Assembly (NCBI RefSeq): GCF_016107285.1
Contig: NZ_RCVQ01000002.1
Span: 62,001 to 126,000 of the forward strand
Length of the DNA stretch: 64,000 nt
Origin: Roseomonas sp. KE0001
Lineage (GTDB): Bacteria; Pseudomonadota; Alphaproteobacteria; Acetobacterales; Acetobacteraceae
Direction of reading: 5' to 3'
Shown: positions 56,875-64,000 of the stretch, piece by piece
Layout of the letters: each line of letters opens with the position of its first letter
Position numbering within the stretch: position 1 is the stretch's first letter
Notes under the pieces: model-generated
Seen by the model: the letters and a program-made list of their open reading frames with translations, nothing else
Told to the model about the DNA's origin: nothing
Databases searched by the model: none
Made by a program: the position numbers and the translations under genes

Positions 56875-57629
56875 GCGGGGCGGTTCCCGAGCTGCCGCGC
56901 CGGCTGGCGCTGGAGGGCTGCACCAACCTCCGCGACCTCGGCGGCTACCGCGCCGCCTACGGGCGGCGGGTCCGCTTCGGGCTGGTGTTCCGCGCCTCCG
57001 CCCTGGGCGCGCTGACGGAGGCCGACCTGCTGGCGCTCGGCCGCCTCGGTCTGCGCACCGTCTGCGACCTGCGCGGCGAGCGCGAGCGCGCCCGCATGCC
57101 CTCCCGCCTGCCCGATCCGGCGCCCGACGTGGTTTCGCTGCCGATCGAGCCCACCGTCGGCGCCTCGCTGCGCGACATCCTGGAGCATGGCCAGGCGACG
57201 GGCGAGGATGTCGTGTCGCTGCTGGCCGAGGCCTATCGCGCCTATGCCACCGACAAGCTGCCGCAATACCGCGCCCTGCTCGCCCTGGTGGCGGAGCCGG
57301 GGCGGCTGCCGCTGGCCTTCCACTGCACCGCCGGCAAGGACCGCACCGGCTTCGGCGCGGCGCTGCTGCTGACCGCGCTCGGCGTACCGCGCGAGGTGAT
57401 CCGGGAGGACTACCTCGCCACCAACCGCTTCTGGACCGGCAGCGGCCTGCTGCCGCTGACCACGCCGCCGGCGGTGGCCGAGGCGCTGATGCGCGCCCAC
57501 GCGCCGCTGCTCGACGCCGCGCTCGACACCGCGCTCGCCGGTCATGCCGATACCGCCGCCTTCCTGGAGGCGGCGCTGGGCCTGGATGCGCGCCGCCTCG
57601 CCGCGCTGCGCGACAGCCTGCTCGAATGA
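56871..57629 (+). CDS. Tyrosine phosphatase-like protein (DSP/Y_phosphatase3 type)
   Basis: A 252-residue protein with the C-x5-R active site HCTAGKDRTGFG (Cys152, Arg158) and the family start GCTNLRDLGGYRAAYGRRVRFGLVFRASAL. Bacterial members dephosphorylate phosphotyrosine or phosphoinositides, and several lie in catabolic operons with no known role. The ATG overlaps the CoA-transferase stop by 4 nt. Confidence 0.9.
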   Translation: MSGAVPELPRRLALEGCTNLRDLGGYRAAYGRRVRFGLVFRASALGALTEADLLALGRLGLRTVCDLRGERERARMPSRLPDPAPDVVSLPIEPTVGASLRDILEHGQATGEDVVSLLAEAYRAYATDKLPQYRALLALVAEPGRLPLAFHCTAGKDRTGFGAALLLTALGVPREVIREDYLATNRFWTGSGLLPLTTPPAVAEALMRAHAPLLDAALDTALAGHADTAAFLEAALGLDARRLAALRDSLLE

Positions 57630-57689
57630 CCGAACGCTGAACGACAACGCGCCGCCGGCAGAAGCGGCCGTGTCCAGGGGAGAAGACCG

Positions 57690-58664
57690 ATGCTGAGACG
57701 AACCATCCTGGCGGGCCTGCCCGGCCTGCTCGCGGCGCCGGCCCTGCTGCCGGCGGCCCCGGCCCGCGCGGCGGAGGCCTTTCCGGGCCGGCCGGTGAGC
57801 ATCGTCGTGCCCTTTCCGCCCGGCGGCGCCACCGATGTCATGGCGCGGACGCTGGCCGACCGCATGGCGCCGGCGCTCGGCCAGCCGGTGATGATCGACA
57901 ACAAGCCCGGCGCGCAGACGGTGATCGGCGCCGATGCCGTGGCGCGCGCCACGGCCGATGGCCACACCCTGCTGATGTCCTCGGGCACGACGCTGACGCT
58001 CAACCCGCTGCTGCCCGACAAGCTGCCCTACCGGTTCGAGGACTTCGCGCCCATCGTGCTGTGCAGCAAGCTGCCCTTCGCCATCGTGGTGCGCGACGGC
58101 CTGCCGCGCGACCTCGACGGTTTCATCAGGCTGGCGAAGTCCCAGCCCGGCAAGCTGAACTACGGCTCCAACGGTCCGACCAGCTTCAACAACATCGCCG
58201 CCATCGTCGCCTTCGAGGGGCTCGGCATCAGGCTGACCGAGATCACCTATCGCGGCGACGCGCAGCAGCTCACCGACCTGATGGCCGGCACGCTCGACGT
58301 CATCGTCGTCGGCGGCAGCTCGGGCCTCGCCGCGCACCGCTCGGGCCGCGGCCATATCGTCGCCTGGACCGGCGACCGGCGCCTCGCCGTGACCCCCGAC
58401 ATCCCGAACGTCTCGGAACACGGGCCGGACATGGTGGCGCAGACCTGGTTCGGCCTGCTCGCGCCGGCGAAGACGCCCGCGGGCGTGGTGGAGAAGCTGA
58501 ACGCGGCGGCGCAGAAGGGGCTGGAGAACCCGGCGCTGCAGGAGCGGCTGCTGTCCGAGGGGCAGTATGTCGCCGGTGGCACGCCGGAGGAATTCGCCAC
58601 CTTCCTGCGGAGCGAGATGGACCGCTGGCGCCCGCTCGTTCGGCGCCTGACCGGGGCGGGCTGA
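57690..58664 (+). CDS. Bug/TctC-family solute-binding protein (third)
   Basis: A 324-residue receptor with a signal peptide (LRRTILAGLPGLLAAPALLPAAPARA). Bug signature: VSIVVPFPPGGATDVMARTLADRMAPALGQPVMIDNKPGAQTVIGADAVARATADGHTLLM, then GKLNYGSNGPTSFNNIAAI. It lies in the same operon as a CoA-transferase and an ABC importer, with no tctAB nearby. A role in binding the organic acid processed by the operon is likely. Confidence 0.92.
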   Translation: MLRRTILAGLPGLLAAPALLPAAPARAAEAFPGRPVSIVVPFPPGGATDVMARTLADRMAPALGQPVMIDNKPGAQTVIGADAVARATADGHTLLMSSGTTLTLNPLLPDKLPYRFEDFAPIVLCSKLPFAIVVRDGLPRDLDGFIRLAKSQPGKLNYGSNGPTSFNNIAAIVAFEGLGIRLTEITYRGDAQQLTDLMAGTLDVIVVGGSSGLAAHRSGRGHIVAWTGDRRLAVTPDIPNVSEHGPDMVAQTWFGLLAPAKTPAGVVEKLNAAAQKGLENPALQERLLSEGQYVAGGTPEEFATFLRSEMDRWRPLVRRLTGAG

Positions 58665-58668
58665 ACCC

Positions 58669-59730
58669 ATGCCGGGCACCCTTCTCGTCGCCGGCGCGCT
58701 GGGGCTGGTCGGGCGCGCGGCGCTGCAACGCTTCGAGGCCGCCGGATGGGAGGTCATCGGCCTGTCCCGCCGGCCGCCCGACTTCGGGACGCGCGCGCGC
58801 TTCCTGGCGCTCGACTTGATGGACGCGGCGGCCTGCCGCGCCACGCTGCCCGGCCTCGGCGTCACGCACCTGGTCTATGCGGCGCTGCAGGAGAAGCCGG
58901 CGCTGCGGGCCGGCTGGCTGGACGCGGAGCAGATCAAGACCAACCGCGCCATGCTGGCCCATACCCTGGCCGGGCTGGAGGGCGGGCCGCTGCGGCATGT
59001 CGCGGTGCTGCAGGGCACCAAGGCCTATGGCGTGCATCTCGGCCAGATGCCGATTCCCGGCCGGGAGGACGCGCCCCGCCACATGCACCCGAACTTCTAC
59101 TGGGCGCAGGAGGATCTGCTGCGCGAGCGGGCCGCGCGCGGCGGCTGGCACTGGACCGTGCTGCGCCCGCAGGCGGTGATCGGCCATGCGCGCGGCAGCG
59201 CCATGAACCTGCTGGCGGCGATCGGCGCCTATGCCGCGATCAGCCGCGAGCTTGGCCTGCCACTGGTCTATCCCGGCCGGGGCGACCGCATCACCGAGGC
59301 GACCGATGCCCGGCTGCTGGCCTCGGCCCTGCTCTGGGCGGCCGGGGCGGAGGCGGCGCGGGACCAGATCTTCAACGTGGCGAATGGCGACGTGCTGACC
59401 TGGCGCGGCCTCTGGCCGGTGGTGGCGCGCGTCTTCGGCATGGAGATCGGCGCGCCGCACCCGATGCCGCTGACGGCGCTGATGGTCGACAAGGAGCCGG
59501 TCTGGCAACGCATCGTCGCGCGCCACGGGCTGCGGCCCGGAACCCTCGCGGAGCTGGTCGGCGCCTCCTGGCAGTTCGCCGACTTCGCCTTCAGCCGCGA
59601 GGAGCAGACCGCCTCGCTGGTCAGCACCATCAAGATCCGCCAGGCCGGCTTCGGCGACTGCGTCGACAGCGCCGCCATGCTGGAATGGTGGCTGCGCCAT
59701 CTGCAGGAGGCGCGCATCCTGCCCGCCTGA
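58669..59730 (+). CDS. PRISE-type short-chain reductase
   Basis: A 353-residue extended SDR with the Rossmann start LLVAGALGLVGRAALQRF. The active site is of the PRISE (progesterone 5-beta-reductase/iridoid synthase-like) kind: Tyr144 in NFYWAQEDLL instead of Y-x-x-x-K, and Lys118 in QGTKAYG. PRISE enzymes reduce enones with NAD(P)H. The ATG lies 2 nt past the previous stop. It may reduce an unsaturated acid or CoA-linked intermediate of the operon; this is inference. Confidence 0.88.
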   Translation: MPGTLLVAGALGLVGRAALQRFEAAGWEVIGLSRRPPDFGTRARFLALDLMDAAACRATLPGLGVTHLVYAALQEKPALRAGWLDAEQIKTNRAMLAHTLAGLEGGPLRHVAVLQGTKAYGVHLGQMPIPGREDAPRHMHPNFYWAQEDLLRERAARGGWHWTVLRPQAVIGHARGSAMNLLAAIGAYAAISRELGLPLVYPGRGDRITEATDARLLASALLWAAGAEAARDQIFNVANGDVLTWRGLWPVVARVFGMEIGAPHPMPLTALMVDKEPVWQRIVARHGLRPGTLAELVGASWQFADFAFSREEQTASLVSTIKIRQAGFGDCVDSAAMLEWWLRHLQEARILPA

Positions 59731-59842
59731 CCGGCCACGCCGGCCCGCCCGCATGAAACGTCAGCCCGGGGCGGCCGCCATCCGGGCACAGGAACTGAGG
59801 ACCGGCACCACAGAACCGCCGGCCATGGAGGAGGTCCCGAAG

Positions 59843-61003
59843 ATGACGATGTCCCGCAGGACGATGCTGCGCCTCTCGGCGCTCGGCGCGGCGGCGCTGG
59901 CCGCGCCGCTCGCGGCGCCCCGCCTGGCGCGCGCCGCCGATCCGGTGAAGGTCGGCGCGCTGTTCCCGCTGAGCGGCGGCGCCGCGCCGCAGGGCCAGCA
60001 TGTCAGCCAGGCGATCGAGATCGCCGCCGCGCTGGTCAACGAGCAGGGCGGCGTGCTCGGCCGCCCGGTGCAGATCCTCCGGCGCGACGACGAATCCACG
60101 CCCGCCGTCGGCGTCAGCCGCGCCAACGAGCTGATCGGCGAGGGCGTGGCCGTCATCATCGAGGGCTGGAACAGCCCGGTGACGCTGGCGACGCAGACGG
60201 TGATCGCGCGCGCCGGCGTGCTCGACATCACCGCCATCTCCAAGGCCGACCAGATCCTGACCGGCGGCGGCAATCCGCTGGCGATCCGGCTCAACTCCTC
60301 CAACGCCCAGGACGGCCGCATCATCGCCGAGCACCTGAAGGCCACGGGGGCGAAGCGGCTGGCCTTCCTGACGCAGAACGACGCCTACGGCAACGGCGCC
60401 CAGGCGGCGATCGAGGGCGAGCTGAAGGCCATCGGCCATGCCTATGACAAGGTGGCGGAGGAGCGCTTCCCCTTCGCCCAGGCGGATTTCCGCGTCGCGC
60501 TGACCAATGTGCGCGGCAGCAACGCGGACGCCATCGTGGCGATCAACGCCAATGAGGGGTCCGGCCTGCCGGCGCTGATCCGCCAGGCGCGGCAGATGCG
60601 CCTCAGGGGCGAGCTGGTCACCGCCGTCGGCACCGTGGCGCCGAGCGTCATCGCGGTGGCGGGCGAGGCGGCCAATGGCATCGTCGGCGCCGACATCTAT
60701 TTCCCCAATGTCGAGCCCTTCGCCTCCAACCCGGCGAACCGGACCTTCGTGCGCCGCGCCGAGGAGACCATCCGCTACACGCCGGACAAGTTCATGGCGC
60801 TCGGCGCCGCGGCGCTGCAGGTCTGGGCCATGGCGGCGAACGAGCTGAAGTCGCTGGAGCGCGAGGCCATCGCGAAGCGCATCCGCGGCGGCGCCTTCCA
60901 GGGCACGGTGCTGGGCGACATCACCTTCGGCGCCGACGGCCAGCTCGCCTCCAGCCACCACCTCTTCACCGTGAAGGACGGCAGGATCGAGGTCCGCGCA
61001 TGA
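59843..61003 (+). CDS. Branched-chain-type ABC substrate-binding protein (LivK-like)
   Basis: A 386-residue receptor of the LivJ/K family. A twin-Arg signal (MSRRTMLRLSALGAAALA, cleaved near LARAA) and the core VKVGALFPLSGGAAPQGQHVSQAIEIAAALVNEQGG, GRPVQILRRDDESTPAVGVSRANELI and RLAFLTQNDAYGNGAQAAIEGEL. ATG 59843 has GGAGGAGG 8 nt upstream. In this context the ligand may be an aromatic or other organic acid rather than an amino acid. Confidence 0.92.
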   Translation: MTMSRRTMLRLSALGAAALAAPLAAPRLARAADPVKVGALFPLSGGAAPQGQHVSQAIEIAAALVNEQGGVLGRPVQILRRDDESTPAVGVSRANELIGEGVAVIIEGWNSPVTLATQTVIARAGVLDITAISKADQILTGGGNPLAIRLNSSNAQDGRIIAEHLKATGAKRLAFLTQNDAYGNGAQAAIEGELKAIGHAYDKVAEERFPFAQADFRVALTNVRGSNADAIVAINANEGSGLPALIRQARQMRLRGELVTAVGTVAPSVIAVAGEAANGIVGADIYFPNVEPFASNPANRTFVRRAEETIRYTPDKFMALGAAALQVWAMAANELKSLEREAIAKRIRGGAFQGTVLGDITFGADGQLASSHHLFTVKDGRIEVRA

Positions 61004-61759
61004 CAGCGGTGCTGCGGGTCGAGGGCCTCGGGGTGCGCTACGGCGCCCTCGTCGCCCTCGACGGCGTCTCCTGGGAGGTGGCGGCGGGCGAGGTGCTCGG
61101 CATCATCGGCCCGAACGGCGCCGGCAAGAGCTCCTGCTACGACGCGGCCACGCACATGACGCGCCGCACCGGCCGGGTCTGGCTGGACGGGCGGGAGGTG
61201 ACGGCGGTGCCGCCGCACGGCCTGGCGGCGCTCGGTCTGAAGCGGGCCTTCCAGCAGAACGCCTTCTTCGCCCAGCTCAGCGTGCTGGAGAACATGGTCG
61301 CCGTGCTGCAGCGGGAGGGCGGCGCGGGCCTCGCCGCCAGCCTCGCCCTGCCCTGGCGCGAGGCGCGGCTGCGCCGGGCGCTGCGGGCCGAGGCGGCGGC
61401 GCTGCTGGAGGAGTTCGGCGTGCCGCGCGAGATGCACGAGCTGCGCCCCGGCCACATCCCCTACGGCAGCCAGCGCATGCTCTCCATCGTGCTCGCCTGG
61501 GGGCGTGGCGCGCGGGTGCTGATGCTGGACGAGCCGGCGGCGGGGCTCGGCGGCCCCGACATGGCGCGGCTGCGCGACCTGCTGCAGCGGCTGCGCGGGC
61601 GCGGCACTGGTCGTCATCGAGCACCACATGGACCTCATCATGTCGGTGGCCGACCGCATCCTGGTGCTGGAGCAGGGGCGACCCCTGGCCAGCGGCACGC
61701 CGCGCGAGATCCAGCAGGATGCGCGGGTGCTGGAAGCCTATCTGGGGCGCGCGGCATGA
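61000..61759 (+). pseudogene. livG: LivG-like ABC ATPase, frameshifted
   Basis: The gene starts at ATG 61000 (ATGA overlap with livK) and reads IIGPNGAGKSSCYDA (Walker A) and RMLSIVLAWGRGARVLMLDEPAAGL (signature/Walker B). Near 61592-61606 the frame shifts by +1 (or -2): before, DLLQRLRGRG; after, in the other frame, LVVIEHHMDLIMSVADRILVLEQGRPLASG with a stop at 61757-61759, right on the livF ATG. The total is 760 nt, not a multiple of three. Without correction, the livG and livF frames run together as one long frame. Either an inactivating indel or a sequence error in a GCGC run. Confidence 0.85.
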
Positions 61760-62481
61760 GCGCGCCCATCCTGGAGGCGAGCGGGCTGCGGGTCGTCTAT
61801 GGCGGCAACCTCGCCCTCGACATCCCGCACCTGGCGCTGCGGCCGGGCGAGCTGATCGGCGTGGTGGGCGCCAATGGCGCGGGCAAGTCCACCCTGGTCA
61901 ACGCGCTGCTCGGCTGGTCGCGCGGCGCGCCGCGCGTCGAGGGGCGGGTGCGGCTCGCCGGGCAGGACGTCTCGGCCCTGCCGCCGCACCAGCGGGTGCG
62001 GCGCGGCCTCGCCCTGGTGCCCGAGGGCGGGGCGGTCTTCATGCGGCTGACGGTGGAGGAGAACCTCGCCGCCGCCGTGCCCGAGGGAGGCCGGCGCGGC
62101 CACGGGCTGGAGGAGGTCTATGCCCTCTTCCCGCGCCTGCGCGAGCGGCTGCATCACCTCGCCTCGATGCTCTCGGGCGGCGAGCGGCAGATGCTGGCCA
62201 TCGCCCGCGCGCTGCGCCTCGGCCCCGCCGTGCTGCTGCTCGACGAGCCTTCCATCGGCCTCGCCCCGCGCCTTGTCACCGATGTGCTGCGCAGCGTGCG
62301 CGGCCTGGTCGGGCCGGGGCTCTCGGTGCTGCTGGTCGAGCAGAACGTGCGCGCCGCCATCGAGGTGGTCGACCGGCTGGTGCTGCTGGAGCGCGGCCGC
62401 ATCCTGGCCGAGGGGCCGGTCGCCGCGATGCGCGACGACCCCCGCATCCTGCATGCCTACCTGGGCGAGGCGGTGGCATGA
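61756..62481 (+). CDS. livF: Branched-chain-type ABC ATPase LivF
   Basis: A 241-residue ATPase. GVVGANGAGKSTLVNAL (Walker A), LVPEGGAVFMRLTVEENLAA (Q-loop region), MLSGGERQMLAIARAL (signature), LLLDEPSIGLAPRLVTDVL (Walker B) and VLLVEQNVRAAIEV (switch His replaced by Asn-type in the LivF manner). The ATG overlaps the livG stop and its own stop overlaps livH. Confidence 0.94.
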   Translation: MSAPILEASGLRVVYGGNLALDIPHLALRPGELIGVVGANGAGKSTLVNALLGWSRGAPRVEGRVRLAGQDVSALPPHQRVRRGLALVPEGGAVFMRLTVEENLAAAVPEGGRRGHGLEEVYALFPRLRERLHHLASMLSGGERQMLAIARALRLGPAVLLLDEPSIGLAPRLVTDVLRSVRGLVGPGLSVLLVEQNVRAAIEVVDRLVLLERGRILAEGPVAAMRDDPRILHAYLGEAVA

Positions 62482-63350
62482 ACCTGGTGCAGCAACTGAT
62501 CAACGGGCTGATCATCGGCCATGCCTACGCGCTGATCGCCATCGGCTGGACCGTGCTGCTCGGCGTGGCGCGGCTGGTGAACTTCGGCCACGGCCAGATG
62601 TACATGCTGGCCGCCTTCGTCACCTGGTGGGGGGTCGCCGGGCTCGGCCTGCCCTATCCGCTGGCCATCCTGCTGGCCATGGCGGGCGGCGTGCTGCTCG
62701 GCCTCGTCATGCAGCTCACCATGCTGCGGCTGACCTTCGCGCAGGACCTGGTCTCGATCATGATCGTGACGCTGGGCTTCGGCCATGTCATGCGCGGCCT
62801 GGCCGGCCTGCTCTTCGGCGGCAATCCGCAGGTGCTGGAGACGCCGCTCTCCTGGATCGACTTCGAGATCGCCGGTGCCTGGGTCACGGCGCAGGACCTG
62901 CTGATCGTCGTCGCCGCCATCGCCGTCTTCCTGCTGCTGCGCCTGGTGCTGGAGCGCGGCGCGCTCGGCCGCACCGCGCGCATGGTGGCGGAGGACCCGA
63001 AGCTGGCGCAGCTCGGCGGCATCGACGTGCGCCGCGTCTATCTCGCGGTCTTCGCCTTCGAGGGCGCGGCGGTGGCGCTGGCCGCCGCGCTGGTCGCGCC
63101 GCGCACCCCGATCCTGACCAGCATCGGCTTCGAGGAGGTGATCATCACCTTCGTCGTCGTCGTGCTGGGCGGCATCGGCTCGATCGGCGGCAGCTATCTG
63201 GCGGGGATCGGCCTCGGTCTCTTCACCGCCCTCTTCGGCGGCTTCGTCTCGCCCGCCTACGCGACCTCGGCCGCCTTCGGCGTGCTGATCCTGGTGCTGG
63301 TTCTGCGGCCCGGCGGCCTCGCCCTCGGCGCCAAGGGGGGCAGGGCATGA
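62478..63350 (+). CDS. livH: Branched-chain-type ABC permease LivH
   Basis: A 290-residue permease with about eight helices. NGLIIGHAYALIAIGWTVLLGVARLVNFGHGQMYMLAAFVTWW is the family start, and the EAA-like loop reads GRTARMVAEDPKLAQLGGIDVRRVYLAVFAFEGA, then ILTSIGFEEVIITFVVVVLGGIGSIGGSYLAGIGLG. Its stop overlaps the livM start region inside a 12-bp tandem repeat. Confidence 0.95.
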   Translation: MNLVQQLINGLIIGHAYALIAIGWTVLLGVARLVNFGHGQMYMLAAFVTWWGVAGLGLPYPLAILLAMAGGVLLGLVMQLTMLRLTFAQDLVSIMIVTLGFGHVMRGLAGLLFGGNPQVLETPLSWIDFEIAGAWVTAQDLLIVVAAIAVFLLLRLVLERGALGRTARMVAEDPKLAQLGGIDVRRVYLAVFAFEGAAVALAAALVAPRTPILTSIGFEEVIITFVVVVLGGIGSIGGSYLAGIGLGLFTALFGGFVSPAYATSAAFGVLILVLVLRPGGLALGAKGGRA

Positions 63351-63378
63351 GGCCGGGCATGAGGCCGGGCATGAGCGG
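63343..63378. repeat. 12-bp tandem repeat (3 units) at the livH/livM junction
   Basis: GGGCATGAGGCC twice and a third variant copy. Each unit contains an ATG in the livM frame, so three possible livM starts exist (63347, 63359, 63371). The first also carries the livH stop. Confidence 0.9.
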
Positions 63379-64000
63379 CGCGCCCCGTCTCCTCCTGCCC
63401 CGTCTCTTCCTGCCCCGTCTCTTCCTGGCAGTGGCCGGCGCGCTGCTGCTGCTCCCGCTGCCGGGCTGGATCGGCGGCGTGCACGGCGCCTTCGCCGTCA
63501 TCGCCATCCTGGCCGTCGCCGCCTACGGGCTCGACATCGTCGTCTCCGATCTCGGCGAGGTCAGTCTGGCGCACACGGTGTTCTTCGCCGCCGGCGCCTA
63601 TGCCACCGGCCTGCTCGCCACCCGCGCCGGCGCGGGTAGCTGGGTGACGCTGCCGGCGGCGCTGCTGGCCGGCCTCGCCATCGCCCTGCTGCTCGGGCTG
63701 ATCACGCTCTCGCTGCGGGAGTTCGTCTTCTCCCTCGTCACCTATGCCGCCTCCGTCGTCGCCGCCGCCGTGGCGCACAACTGGAACGTGCTGGGCGGCT
63801 CGGACGGCGTCTCCGGCATCCCGACGCTGGACCTCTCCATCGGCCCGCTGCGGCTCGCGGCGCGCAACGATGCCGAGCTCTGGCCCTTCGCCCTGGCGCT
63901 GCTGCTGGTCACGCTCTACGCGGTGCGCCAGTTCCGCCGCTCGCGCCTCGGCGCCATGGCGATGATGGTGCATCTCAACCCGCGCCTCGCCACCATGTCG
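63347..64000 (+). CDS. livM: Branched-chain-type ABC permease LivM, 5' part
   Basis: The gene runs off the right edge (218 codons visible). After a start in the tandem repeat and a short repeat-encoded leader (RLLLPRLFLPRLFLA), it has AVIAILAVAAYGLDIVVSDLGEVSLAHTVFFAAGAYATGLLATRAG, the usual LivM start (cf. GxxSLGHAAFFGIGAYT), and NVLGGSDGVSGIP. ATG 63347 overlaps the livH stop (ATGA). The later ATGs at 63359 and 63371 are equally in frame. Confidence 0.9.
   Translation, partial: MRPGMRPGMSGAPRLLLPRLFLPRLFLAVAGALLLLPLPGWIGGVHGAFAVIAILAVAAYGLDIVVSDLGEVSLAHTVFFAAGAYATGLLATRAGAGSWVTLPAALLAGLAIALLLGLITLSLREFVFSLVTYAASVVAAAVAHNWNVLGGSDGVSGIPTLDLSIGPLRLAARNDAELWPFALALLLVTLYAVRQFRRSRLGAMAMMVHLNPRLATMS
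63386..63430. repeat. 15-bp tandem repeat (3 units) in the livM leader
   Basis: CGTCTCYTCCTGCCC occurs three times, the last slightly changed, encoding R-L-x-L-P three times. The length keeps frame. Confidence 0.9.

Noticed and set aside
61000-62481. A natural LivG-LivF fusion protein
   Set aside because: The LivG C-terminus (LVVIEHHMDLIMSVADRILVLE) exists in another frame and ends exactly at the livF start, so an indel explains the fusion better.

Overview
The window is a very G+C-rich bacterial chromosome segment, roughly 70% G+C by eye outside one island. The gene families point to an alphaproteobacterium of the Acetobacteraceae, Roseomonas-like: several orphan Bug/TctC solute receptors, HisE with a Lys/Ala-rich tail, UbiE, SecB, GlnD beside MutS, and a fused malic enzyme. 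This placement is an inference from gene content; no rRNA is present.

Layout. 1-15,950: a YetF/DUF421 fragment, a DUF1194 protein, phosphonate transaminase PhnW, a coupled chloride channel/pseudouridine synthase/class IV aminotransferase block, D-cysteine desulfhydrase, a frameshifted SpoU methyltransferase, two Bug receptors followed by a secreted hydratase-like protein, hisF-hisE-HIT, a SirB1 protein, an SH3 protein, and a DsrE/ThiF-E1 pair. 16,168-19,449: a large RTX/Ig-like protein ending in six ~39-residue repeats, with its own promoter and terminator. 19,760-31,194: dut-coaBC, a small secreted protein, a peptide-type solute receptor, ubiE, murJ, secB, a phosphatase, a Tim44-domain protein, mltA, an XRE regulator with an Smr protein, and two duplicated repeat lipoproteins. 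31,334-43,667: glnD-mutS, a second peptide-type receptor, maeB, a TIM-barrel isomerase, folD-DUF167-yggT.

Mobile island. A tRNA-Ala(CGC) gene at 43,775-43,850 carries a 23-bp direct repeat that recurs at 54,492-54,514. The ~10.7 kb between the copies is an integrated phage-like element: tyrosine integrase, AlpA-like protein, HK97-type portal, prohead protease and capsid, small unknowns, a MerR-like regulator, a ribbon-helix-helix protein, and a Toprim/VapE primase-helicase. A dense array of a 9-bp motif abuts the primase gene and may be the replication origin. No terminase, tail, or lysis gene is seen, so the layout resembles a capsid-encoding phage satellite or a reduced prophage. Nearly all its genes overlap by 1-4 nt.

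54,586-64,000: an IclR regulator, divergent from a long probable catabolic operon: class III CoA-transferase, tyrosine phosphatase-like protein, Bug receptor, PRISE-type reductase, and a branched-chain-type ABC importer (livK, a frameshifted livG, livF, livH, partial livM). A palindrome between iclR and the operon is a candidate operator.

Two patterns recur across the window. Short tandem duplications of 11-16 bp sit at gene ends and inside genes, in multiples of three when coding. A long CCCGATCCGGT palindrome appears twice, in noncoding DNA.
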